Both the position numbers and the translations under genes were made by a program. From NCBI GenBank assembly GCA_048296855.1, contig CP182631.1: a stretch of 64,000 bases of DNA; one strand, given 5' to 3'. This document shows, piece by piece, positions 27,610 to 35,952 of the stretch; the stretch's first letter is position 1, and every line of letters begins with the position of its first letter. This stretch comes from Pseudocolwellia sp048296855. GTDB taxonomy: Bacteria; Pseudomonadota; Gammaproteobacteria; Enterobacterales; Alteromonadaceae. The notes under the pieces were generated by a model. It was not told where the DNA came from and did no database searches. It was given only the letters and a program-made list of their open reading frames with translations.

Positions 27610-28611
27610 ATGGAAAAAGTAACTGGAATTAAAAGTGTTGATTTCAAAATTACTGCGTTAGGACATGGGGTGGTTAATTGGAATGGCTCTCCGAATTTAA
27701 CAATAGTTAATGATAATAAATTTAAAAATATCACCAATCATTCAATGCCTAAACTGAGAGGTTATAGTAACGTCAAAGAATATAACGAAGATGGTACGGC
27801 TAAGTTTTACAAACATCCTGAAGACGTCGATTTTTCGAATATAAATCTTTATATAAGTCAAAACTGTATAAGACATCACTTATTTCGCGGCGAGCATTAT
27901 AATTTAAATTCGCCACAACTAGCTGAAAATATTATTAAACTATTGTGTTCAACAACTGGTTTATTAAGAGGGTATGTTAATCCTAAAAATGAAAATAAAA
28001 GAACTAGCCCGTTATTATTAACTGATTTTGTAGATGAGTTAAATAATGGTAATTTTGAACAATTAGGTCGTTCAGGCAGTAAGGAAAAAGAAACTAATAA
28101 AGCAGGTAAAGATTCAAGTAATTCATTGTTTTCGAAGTTCACCTTCGGTGATACGAAATATACGGCTTATGGCTCTATAAGTATTGAACAATTACAGTTT
28201 ATTCCTTTATGTGCTGATTTTGGTCGTGAATCGATGAAAATCAACAACCATAAAGAAGGAAAAGAAGTTGCAGAAAAGCTTACCGTGTATTTACAGTCTT
28301 TATCAGAAAATAAAGAAGCGGAAGCAATATACCATGAAAACTACGTACGCCGTGGCTCAATCTTTGATGAAGGTGAGCAAGGTATTTTATTAAATGATGC
28401 GGCAATTGATGAATTGGTTAACCAAGCTATTGAATTAATACAAACCTTAAGTATTAGACAAGCCAAAGGTTACATGTATGTTGATGATGTGCAGATCGAT
28501 TACAACGATAGTTATATTGCCAAAGATATGTTCCGAATAAAAAAAGATGAAAGCTCAATTCAGCCGACAAAAAACACTAATAAATATGCGGTTTATTATG
28601 AAGGTAAGTGA
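27610..28611 (+). CDS. cas7fv: Cas7fv, backbone subunit of type I-Fv Cascade
   Basis: A 333-residue RAMP protein that would polymerise along the crRNA spacer. It resembles the Cas7 of the minimal I-F variant (Shewanella putrefaciens CN-32 type), with HHLFRGEHYNLNSPQLAENI and LCSTTGLLRGYVNP near 90-120 and IEQLQFIPLCADFGRESM near 195. It is not the Csy3 of standard I-F. The gene starts three bases after cas2-3 behind AATGAGGAA and overlaps the cas5fv frame by its stop. Position and neighbours (cas2-3 before, cas5fv and cas6f after) fit the I-Fv order. Family assignment is from recalled pattern and gene order. Confidence 0.87.
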   Translation: MEKVTGIKSVDFKITALGHGVVNWNGSPNLTIVNDNKFKNITNHSMPKLRGYSNVKEYNEDGTAKFYKHPEDVDFSNINLYISQNCIRHHLFRGEHYNLNSPQLAENIIKLLCSTTGLLRGYVNPKNENKRTSPLLLTDFVDELNNGNFEQLGRSGSKEKETNKAGKDSSNSLFSKFTFGDTKYTAYGSISIEQLQFIPLCADFGRESMKINNHKEGKEVAEKLTVYLQSLSENKEAEAIYHENYVRRGSIFDEGEQGILLNDAAIDELVNQAIELIQTLSIRQAKGYMYVDDVQIDYNDSYIAKDMFRIKKDESSIQPTKNTNKYAVYYEGK

Positions 28612-28613
28612 TC

Positions 28614-29885
28614 ATGAGAATATTAATTGAATTTGATTCTTGTTGGCAAACAAGTTTTCTTGGAGATGATACAAAAAAGCCAATAGGTAAAGTATCTTCA
28701 AAAATTAATAAGCCATCAAGTGATGGCTATATGCAAAAATTTGTAGCTACCTCAGGCACTCGTGGCGAAACACCTGTGTCTATAAGCTTGAGTACAATAT
28801 TAGGCGTATTGTCTCGTTTAATTGGTGATCAGAGAAAGCTTTATCAATCTAGGCAAAGTGGTAATTATTACTTTTCAGACTTAGAGGATAAAATCACCTG
28901 GAGTTTATCTGAACCTAAAATGGTAAATGAGTTGATCTATTTAACTAATAAATCTGATGACCGTTGTGGTCAATCATCTTTTTTAGGTGTACTAGAAGAT
29001 GATAATCCTTGGTTTTTCGCTAAGGATTCTAATTTATTATGGTCCGTATTGTTTTTAAATCAGGAGCAGCTTGTTGAATTTATTTTAAGTAAAAATATAA
29101 ATTTAATTACAACTGAAAACTGCTTGCCAAAAGATTTAATTGAGAGGGTTAATAAAATATCTGATTCTAAAAGTGAAGAAGGTCAGGTATTGAAAACTCG
29201 TGATAAATTAATCAGTGAAAAAGAGATCGTGATTGAAAAAAGTACCAAATCACTAAAGGACTACCTTGAAAAAATTAAAAATAACCCACCAAAAACTTCA
29301 ACTCAAGGAGTAAAGGTAAAATCCCAATTAATCAAATTAGAGGCGGAATTAAACGATGCTAAATTAAGTTTAGAAAATTTTTTGAAAGATGATGAATCAT
29401 TAATGTTTGATTCTAAGCTTATAAAAGCAATTGAGTTTTTATCAAGTAAATATCCTGATGTTAAAAAGGCTGGTGAAGAATACTGCAAAAATGGGATGGT
29501 TTATCCTATGAGCTTATATTCGGCAGCTCTTTATTTACAGGCAGAATATTTACTAGTTGCTGAGTATGATATGTCGTATCTCAAAAATTCAAAATCTGAA
29601 ATACAGATCAAAGGGTTTTCTAAACGAGGGTTTAATGGCGTCCGAGATTGGCTTAATGCTATGAGTGGAAATAGGAAAAAGGAAGTTGGCACTCCTTGTA
29701 TTGTAAACAAACATTCAGGCAAATTAGAAATTGAATTATCGTTAAATTCTAAAAGTGATAAAGGCAGTATTAAAAAAGATATTAGCAGGGCAGAAGAACT
29801 TGCCGAACTTATCGGAAACGCAGGTGTATCTTCATTTTACCTTGGTAAAAAAGGCTTGGCCTACGTGACTAAAATAAGGGTATAA
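28614..29885 (+). CDS. cas5fv: Cas5fv, 5'-handle subunit of type I-Fv Cascade
   Basis: A 423-residue protein at the position of Cas5fv, the subunit that caps the crRNA 5' handle and in I-Fv also takes over PAM reading in place of the missing large subunit. The N-terminus MRILIEFDSCWQTSFLGDD fits a Cas5-type RAMP beta-strand. Residues about 170-270 are strongly charged (KSTKSLKDYLEKIKNN, KLEAELNDAKLSLENF) and predicted helical or coiled coil, an insertion that could do the large-subunit work. The start is taken at ATG 28614, with AAGG nine bases before; a GTG at 28608 lies too close to it. No csy1 or csy2 is found anywhere between cas3 and cas6. Confidence 0.85.
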   Translation: MRILIEFDSCWQTSFLGDDTKKPIGKVSSKINKPSSDGYMQKFVATSGTRGETPVSISLSTILGVLSRLIGDQRKLYQSRQSGNYYFSDLEDKITWSLSEPKMVNELIYLTNKSDDRCGQSSFLGVLEDDNPWFFAKDSNLLWSVLFLNQEQLVEFILSKNINLITTENCLPKDLIERVNKISDSKSEEGQVLKTRDKLISEKEIVIEKSTKSLKDYLEKIKNNPPKTSTQGVKVKSQLIKLEAELNDAKLSLENFLKDDESLMFDSKLIKAIEFLSSKYPDVKKAGEEYCKNGMVYPMSLYSAALYLQAEYLLVAEYDMSYLKNSKSEIQIKGFSKRGFNGVRDWLNAMSGNRKKEVGTPCIVNKHSGKLEIELSLNSKSDKGSIKKDISRAEELAELIGNAGVSSFYLGKKGLAYVTKIRV

Positions 29886-29887
29886 AT

Positions 29888-30439
29888 ATGGAATATTATA
29901 TTGATGTTCAAATACAGCCTGATACAGAGATGCGTGAAAATGTATTGATGAATAAGGTTTTTACCAAGCTTCACAAAGCGTTATTCGATTTTAAAAGTAC
30001 CGGAATTGGTGTTAGCTTTCCTGAATACAAGGTGTTATTAGGGCGAAAAATACGTTTGCATGGTAACTCGTTGATGTTGAATGATTTACAAGGTTTAAAC
30101 TGGTTAGGCGGTTTGTCTGGTTATTGTAAAATTTCTGAGATATTACCAGTTCCACAAAATGCACAATATCGAGTAATATCTCGTAAACAAAGTACCATGA
30201 CCAATGCTAAATTAAATCGTTTGATTAAACGTGGAACTATATCTGAAGAAAATATAAAGGCTTACAAAGCTAAAATGTTTTCTAAAGGTTTAGATAACCC
30301 ATACCTAGAATTAGTTAGTGCTTCAAATGAGCAGTTACACCGAAGATATATACAATTTAGCGAGGTTTTATCTGAACCTATTAAAGGAGCGTTTGACTAT
30401 TTTGGTTTAAGTAAAACAGCCACAGTACCTTGGTTCTAA
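29888..30439 (+). CDS. cas6f: Cas6f (Csy4) crRNA-processing endonuclease
   Basis: Cuts the precursor RNA at the base of each repeat hairpin and stays bound to the 3' handle. It is 183 residues, the usual Csy4 size. The catalytic His is at position 29 (TKLHKAL), exactly as in P. aeruginosa Csy4, and the serine region PYLELVSAS lies near 138-146. An arginine/lysine-rich helix around 95-115 (RKQSTMTNAKLNRLIKRG) fits the major-groove-binding helix, and the protein ends in VPWF, common in this family. It begins two bases after cas5fv and is the last cas gene. The array repeats contain the matching CTGCC/GGCAG stem. Confidence 0.95.
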   Translation: MEYYIDVQIQPDTEMRENVLMNKVFTKLHKALFDFKSTGIGVSFPEYKVLLGRKIRLHGNSLMLNDLQGLNWLGGLSGYCKISEILPVPQNAQYRVISRKQSTMTNAKLNRLIKRGTISEENIKAYKAKMFSKGLDNPYLELVSASNEQLHRRYIQFSEVLSEPIKGAFDYFGLSKTATVPWF

Positions 30440-30444
30440 CCATA

Positions 30445-30478
30445 AATTTAAGCCCATTGAACCTAATGGGCTTAAATT
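30445..30478 (+). terminator. Terminator of the cas operon
   Basis: A perfect 14-bp stem AATTTAAGCCCATT / AATGGGCTTAAATT with a 6-nt loop, five bases after cas6f, A-rich before and T-rich after. It separates the cas genes from the toxin-antitoxin pair. Confidence 0.88.
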
Positions 30479-30482
30479 ATTT

Positions 30483-30505
30483 ATTTGGTTAAGACCAAAT
30501 TTGGT
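30483..30505. promoter_or_regulatory. Operator of the toxin-antitoxin operon
   Basis: Three half-sites in a row: ATTTGGT, TAAG, ACCAAAT forms an inverted repeat, and ACCAAATTTGGT (30494-30505) is a perfect 12-bp palindrome. They lie 38-60 bases before the antitoxin ATG, where Phd/YefM-type antitoxins usually bind to repress their own operon. Confidence 0.65.
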
Positions 30506-30542
30506 TTATATTTAGCCTTATCTTGTCTTTGGAGTTAACACC

Positions 30543-30815
30543 ATGTCATTAAGCGACCATATAAAACCGATCAGTTATTTAAAAGCCAATGCAGCCAAAA
30601 TTGCTGCAGAGTTAAAAGATGATGGCGAAGCCTATATTATTACTCAAAATGGTGAAGCCGCCATGATAGTGCAATCAGTAGCAGAATATGAACAAACTCA
30701 AGAAACACTAGCAATGTTAAAGTTGATCACACAGAGCGATAAAGATATTGCACAAGGTAACGTACATGATGCAAAAAGGGTTCTAGCTGAATTGCGAAAC
30801 CGTAGAAGGTTATAG
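30543..30815 (+). CDS. Phd/YefM family antitoxin
   Basis: A 90-residue type II antitoxin that should neutralise the toxin encoded next to it and bind the palindromic operator upstream. The N-terminal DNA-binding fold has the family pattern SDHIKPISYLKANAAKIAAE, then GEAYIITQNGEAAMIVQSVAEYE; the C-terminal half (about 55-90) is a helical toxin-binding tail rich in Lys and Arg. GGAG at 30531 lies eight bases before the ATG. It overlaps the toxin GTG by one base (TAGTG), so the pair is translationally coupled. It lies between the cas genes and the array. Confidence 0.92.
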   Translation: MSLSDHIKPISYLKANAAKIAAELKDDGEAYIITQNGEAAMIVQSVAEYEQTQETLAMLKLITQSDKDIAQGNVHDAKRVLAELRNRRRL

Positions 30816-31138
30816 TGACTAGCTATACGGTAACTTTAACTGACAATGCGAATAAAGATTTAGAAAATATTTATCAGCATTATATGTTGCGTGCGGACGA
30901 CAAGGTTGCAGACAAGCTTCTTTCTGAAATTGAAGAGGCAATTATCTTATTGACTTCAAAACCTTTGTTAGGCTATTTACCGCTCGAATTACATTCAACA
31001 GACAAAGACTGCTTAGAAATGTTCACCAAATCATTTCGTCTCATTTATAAAATAGAAAAACAGCAAGTCATCATATTGATAGTTTTACATCAAAAACAAA
31101 GTGTTACTAAAGCGGTGTTTAATCGTTCGTTGCATTAG
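30815..31138 (+). CDS. RelE/ParE family toxin
   Basis: A 107-residue toxin of the RelE/ParE fold (PF05016). The pattern YTVTLTDNANKDLENIYQHY at the start, helix DDKVADKLLSEIEEAIILL, then the loop KPLLGYLPLELHS and the C-terminal strands SFRLIYKIEKQQVIILIVLHQKQS fit the family. Whether it cleaves mRNA on the ribosome (RelE) or poisons gyrase (ParE) is not clear from sequence; ending in H rather than a basic catalytic set leaves both open. It starts with GTG at 30815 overlapping the antitoxin stop, an arrangement that ties its output to antitoxin translation. Confidence 0.9.
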   Translation: MTSYTVTLTDNANKDLENIYQHYMLRADDKVADKLLSEIEEAIILLTSKPLLGYLPLELHSTDKDCLEMFTKSFRLIYKIEKQQVIILIVLHQKQSVTKAVFNRSLH

Positions 31139-31297
31139 AGCACTCATCGTTATTTTGATTATAGAAAACAAAAAAAATCGCTCTTTAAAAATTCGTATAA
31201 ATATTAATAAGTTACAAATAGGCTAAAAATTTAGGGTAAAACACTTTAAATTACCCCTAGCCTTTGTTGTGGCTTAATTTTTTGATATTATTTCATT
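31139..31297 (+). promoter_or_regulatory. CRISPR leader
   Basis: A 159-base AT-rich stretch between the toxin stop and repeat 1, where the array promoter and the spacer-integration signals should be. It contains GGGTAA / TTACCC at 31233-31255, an inverted repeat. I could not place a confident -10/-35 or IHF site. The orientation follows from the degenerate last repeat at the far end. Confidence 0.7.
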
Positions 31298-34200
31298 GTT
31301 CACTGCCGCACAGGCAGCTTAGAAATTGTATATTTGATAAGTGCTTATAACTGCTGAGTTCACTGCCGCACAGGCAGCTTAGAAAAAGCGTGGTTGATAC
31401 TTTACTAACAAGTAACGGTTCACTGCCGCACAGGCAGCTTAGAAATTTTGTTGCATTACCATCGTGAACACCAGCCTGTTCACTGCCGCACAGGCAGCTT
31501 AGAAAATGGGTAAAAGTCTGCCGCCACTGTCGGTAAAGTTCACTGCCGCACAGGCAGCTTAGAAATTAGTGGTTTTAGATGTTATTTTCACAGGTTAGTT
31601 CACTGCCGCACAGGCAGCTTAGAAAAACAATTACACGCTCAGTTCGACAAGAAGAACGTTCACTGCCGCACAGGCAGCTTAGAAAGCAAGGTTGGAATAC
31701 AATCCGCGATTGGAATGGTTCACTGCCGCACAGGCAGCTTAGAAATGTTAATAAATCTGACAATACCGGCTCTTGTGGTTCACTGCCGCACAGGCAGCTT
31801 AGAAATGAAACGGCTTATATGCTTTCAATTACTGGTTGTTCACTGCCGCACAGGCAGCTTAGAAAAGTATTTCAATTCGCCCTTGGTTGGCTGGTTTGTT
31901 CACTGCCGCACAGGCAGCTTAGAAATCTTACGTCAAAAGAAATACCCTCTTCAGTAGGTTCACTGCCGCACAGGCAGCTTAGAAAAGACAAACACATTTG
32001 ACGCTCTTTTTCTCTACGTTCACTGCCGCACAGGCAGCTTAGAAATATCACTAGCCTTTCAAGGTAAAAATCATGCAGTTCACTGCCGCACAGGCAGCTT
32101 AGAAAGAGGTGGTCAACAACAACCTAGACAACAACCTGTTCACTGCCGCACAGGCAGCTTAGAAATTATTTACTAATTAATTATAAACCAATTAACAGTT
32201 CACTGCCGCACAGGCAGCTTAGAAACAAGCCCAGCCGCGTTTAACAATATCAGGTATGTTCACTGCCGCACAGGCAGCTTAGAAAGTATTACATGGTTGA
32301 ACCGGCAAACTGTTTAAGTTCACTGCCGCACAGGCAGCTTAGAAAAATTACGAAACGCCGAGTCGTTAGAAACCTCCGTTCACTGCCGCACAGGCAGCTT
32401 AGAAAATAAAGGAGGTGGTTGGAAAACCTCACTTTCTGGTTCACTGCCGCACAGGCAGCTTAGAAAATTGTTTTTTCAGCTAAAGGTTTCTTTCTGTTGT
32501 TCACTGCCGCACAGGCAGCTTAGAAATTTACTTGCTATGGCGTTATCTGATAGCACGTGTTCACTGCCGCACAGGCAGCTTAGAAAACTTACGATAGGTG
32601 TTGCCATGTTAATTCCTCGTTCACTGCCGCACAGGCAGCTTAGAAATATACCAATAAAACCAACATCTAAACCCGTTGGTTCACTGCCGCACAGGCAGCT
32701 TAGAAATAGATGCGTGGGTATACCTAAACTTTTCAACTGTTCACTGCCGCACAGGCAGCTTAGAAATCTTGTGAATTAAAAACGGGGGCAAACCAGCGGT
32801 TCACTGCCGCACAGGCAGCTTAGAAAAAAAACGTTATGACCCTGTAAAATTTTATTAAGTTCACTGCCGCACAGGCAGCTTAGAAATGTTTTTATTAACA
32901 CTTCGCCTTGATTTATTGGTTCACTGCCGCACAGGCAGCTTAGAAAATTTAAATGTTTTTCTTTACCGGAGCATGTGAGTTCACTGCCGCACAGGCAGCT
33001 TAGAAATGTAAAACCTGTGCCGGGTGTTACGCCTAAATGTTCACTGCCGCACAGGCAGCTTAGAAAAACAGCGACAGTTTTTACACGCCAAGCTTTTAGT
33101 TCACTGCCGCACAGGCAGCTTAGAAAGATTTAACAGTTGAAACTAAAACTTCATTACCGTTCACTGCCGCACAGGCAGCTTAGAAAACCAAAACCATCTA
33201 CGCCATAGAAATAAACCCGTTCACTGCCGCACAGGCAGCTTAGAAATTAAAGGGGAATCTTATGAATATGTTAAAAACGTTCACTGCCGCACAGGCAGCT
33301 TAGAAATGAAGCTAAATAATCAACTTCAGAATAACTAAGTTCACTGCCGCACAGGCAGCTTAGAAATATACTGTTCACTATTAGATTAATAGCCCATTGT
33401 TCACTGCCGCACAGGCAGCTTAGAAATTTATTCTTCGCAGTAAAACACGATAAATTCCGTTCACTGCCGCACAGGCAGCTTAGAAATTGCTCGATTTCTT
33501 CTTGTTCGTTTTCTTCTGGTTCACTGCCGCACAGGCAGCTTAGAAATGATGTTCGTTTTGAAAACGAAGCAAAGTTTAGTTCACTGCCGCACAGGCAGCT
33601 TAGAAATGTAATTGGGTGGTAAAAACTTAATCGACCACGTTCACTGCCGCACAGGCAGCTTAGAAAGTAATCGCGCGTTATTGCTTGTACACTAATGTGT
33701 TCACTGCCGCACAGGCAGCTTAGAAATATAACATCAAAACCAACACATGCCACGCTTGGTTCACTGCCGCACAGGCAGCTTAGAAAATGACCAGTAAAGC
33801 AATTAAAAATGCTTGTGAGTTCACTGCCGCACAGGCAGCTTAGAAAAATAGGGATAGTTCCCACATGTAATTCGAATGGTTCACTGCCGCACAGGCAGCT
33901 TAGAAAATTTTTTGCTTTTGTTCGGTAGGTGTACTCATGTTCACTGCCGCACAGGCAGCTTAGAAACTTTGGTGCGCATAGTGTAACAATTCTTCGTTGT
34001 TCACTGCCGTACAGGCAGCTTAGAAATACAAAATAGCGCACAGAACCGTCTTGGTATTGTTCACTGCCGCACAGGCAGCTTAGAAAAACAACCCTAAGTG
34101 CAAATGTACTTTCACTACGTTCACTGCCGCACAGGCAGCTTAGAAATGTAAGTTCTAGTGAATCAATTTCTTTGTATTGTTCACTGCCGCACAGGCAGCT

Positions 34201-34506
34201 TAGAAATCAAGATGTCAAGCAAGCTCTTGTTTCTATGAGTTCACTGCCGCACAGGCAGCTTAGAAATGAAAAGCCAAGATAAAAAAACAACTTACTTAGT
34301 TCACTGCCGCACAGGCAGCTTAGAAACAACAAAAAAACATTGAAGAAGGATGCCAAGAGTTCACTGCCGCACAGGCAGCTTAGAAAAATAAAGCAGCAAG
34401 GCTTTTTTTAGCAACAACGTTCACTGCCGCACAGGCAGCTTAGAAATCTAAGCGTATCGGTTTCTTGTTGGTTCTTGCGTTCACTGCCGCACAGGCAGCC
34501 AAGTAA
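31298..34506 (+). CRISPR. Type I-F CRISPR array, 54 repeats and 53 spacers
   Basis: The repeat is 28 bases, beginning GTTCACTGCCGCACAGGCAG and ending CTTAGAAA, the I-F class with a CTGCC-GCACA-GGCAG stem-loop cut by Cas6f. Repeats start at 31298 and recur every 60 bases to 32378 (19 repeats), then from 32439 every 60 bases to 34479 (35 repeats). Spacers are 32 bases, except the one at 32406-32438, which is 33. Repeat 46 (33999) has T for C in the loop. The last repeat (34479-34506) ends CCAAGTAA instead of CTTAGAAA, marking the leader-distal end. Apparent protein frames on both strands across the array are artefacts of the period of 60, a multiple of three. Confidence 0.99.
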
Positions 34507-34737
34507 AGAAGAAACCTTTTTACTGAAATACTTTAAAATTTGGATTTATCAGGTTTTTTAACAAGTCAAATATTTATCAAAAATATTTATTTTTAAACCA
34601 TAAATAATTAATTACGCTTTTTGTTAAAATATATTTACGTTTTTGAAGCTTTTTTTAACGGGCATCTTCTGTTTACACTGAGTATGGTGATATCATTAAA
34701 AAAACGAATAATTTAACGATTTACTTGAGGAAATATA

Positions 34738-35808
34738 ATGTCTATCACGATTCAGCCACTTGATGTGAATCAACGCCGATCTTGTCCTGAGAATTTTGCG
34801 TTTGGTACTACCTTTTCAGATCACATGTTTACACAAGAATACGACCAAACATCTGGCTGGAACAATGCTTTAATTAGCCCTTATCATTCATTATCGCTTG
34901 ATCCTTCTGCTGCTGTTTTTCATTACAGCCAAGAAATTTTTGAAGGTTTAAAAGCTTACCGATCTCCTACAGGTGTTATTAATTTATTTCGTCCTGAAGA
35001 GAATATTAAACGCTTCAATCGTTCTGCTAATCGTATGGTTATGCCTCAAGTTGATGAAGCTTTACATTTAGATGCTATTAAGTCGTTAATTGCTTTAGAT
35101 CATCAGTGGGTGCCGTCTCAAAATGGTTCGTCGCTTTATATTCGTCCAACTATGATTGCTACAAGCCCTAAACTAGGTTTAGGTGCTAGCTCTAGTTATC
35201 AGCACTTTATTATTTGTGGGCCAGCAGGCGCATACTTTAAAGGTGGTTTAGAGCCTATTGCTGTGCATGTTGCTGATAAATACCGTCGTGCTGTTGTTGG
35301 TGGTGTTGGTGAAGCTAAAACAGGCGGTAACTATGCGGCTAGTTTATATGCGTCTGAAGATGTTGTTAAAAAAGGTTATTCTCAAGTGCTTTGGTTAGAC
35401 GCTGTAGAAGGGCGTTATGTTGAGGAAGTGGGCGCGATGAATATCTGTTTTGTTTATGAAGGTAAGCGTATTGTAACGCCTTCATTAAGTGGCAGTATTT
35501 TACCGGGTGTTACGCGCGATTCTTTGTTAAAGCTTGCTCCTACATTAGGTTATGAAGTTGCAGAAGAGCGTTTAGATATTGAGGTTATTCTTGCTGATAT
35601 CGCGAGCGGTAAAATAACTGAGGTATTTGGTTGTGGTACGGCTGCGGTTATTTCACCTGTTGGCGTATTGTGCTTTAAAGATAAAGATTATGTTGTGAAT
35701 AATCAAAAAACGGGTGCTGTGTCTAAACATTTATATGATGTGTTAACGGGTATTCAGTACGGCACACATGAAGACACGTTTAACTGGATTCAGCCGGTTG
35801 AATTATAA
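34738..35808 (+). CDS. ilvE: Branched-chain amino-acid aminotransferase
   Basis: A PLP enzyme (fold type IV) for the last step of leucine, isoleucine and valine synthesis and the first of their breakdown. At 356 residues it belongs to the longer BCAT class (group II), not the ~310-residue enterobacterial IlvE. Motifs are FEGLKAYRSPTG near 65, YIRPTMIATSPKLG near 135, the PLP lysine in GEAKTGGNYAASLYA near 195, EEVGAMNICFV, and the TRDSLLKLA and GCGTAAVISPVG segments of the phosphate cup. AGGAAATATA precedes the ATG. It follows the CRISPR array directly; the 231 bases between show no gene. Confidence 0.95.
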   Translation: MSITIQPLDVNQRRSCPENFAFGTTFSDHMFTQEYDQTSGWNNALISPYHSLSLDPSAAVFHYSQEIFEGLKAYRSPTGVINLFRPEENIKRFNRSANRMVMPQVDEALHLDAIKSLIALDHQWVPSQNGSSLYIRPTMIATSPKLGLGASSSYQHFIICGPAGAYFKGGLEPIAVHVADKYRRAVVGGVGEAKTGGNYAASLYASEDVVKKGYSQVLWLDAVEGRYVEEVGAMNICFVYEGKRIVTPSLSGSILPGVTRDSLLKLAPTLGYEVAEERLDIEVILADIASGKITEVFGCGTAAVISPVGVLCFKDKDYVVNNQKTGAVSKHLYDVLTGIQYGTHEDTFNWIQPVEL

Positions 35809-35832
35809 TTAGTTGTGTTTTTTGATGTAGAG

Positions 35833-35868
35833 ATGGTTTGTTACTTTGTGGTAACAAACCATTTTTTT
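35833..35868 (+). terminator. Terminator after ilvE
   Basis: Stem ATGGTTTGTTAC / GTAACAAACCAT with a TTTGTG loop and seven T: a strong Rho-independent terminator. Confidence 0.92.
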
Positions 35869-35952
35869 ATGTCTTTTTAATTACTACGAAACATATGCTC
35901 TATAAAAGGCTAATAAACTGTTTCAAAAATAATCAGCAAAGATCAACAGCTC

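Noticed and set aside
31579..34041. Repetitive protein frames on both strands across the CRISPR array (SLPHRQLRN / FLSCLCGSE repeats)
   Set aside because: The 60-base period is a multiple of three, so repeats translate as periodic peptides. They are array artefacts.
31298..34506. Spacers matching genes within this window (self-targeting)
   Set aside because: Reading the spacers by eye I found no convincing match to other parts of the window; a proper search would be needed to be sure.
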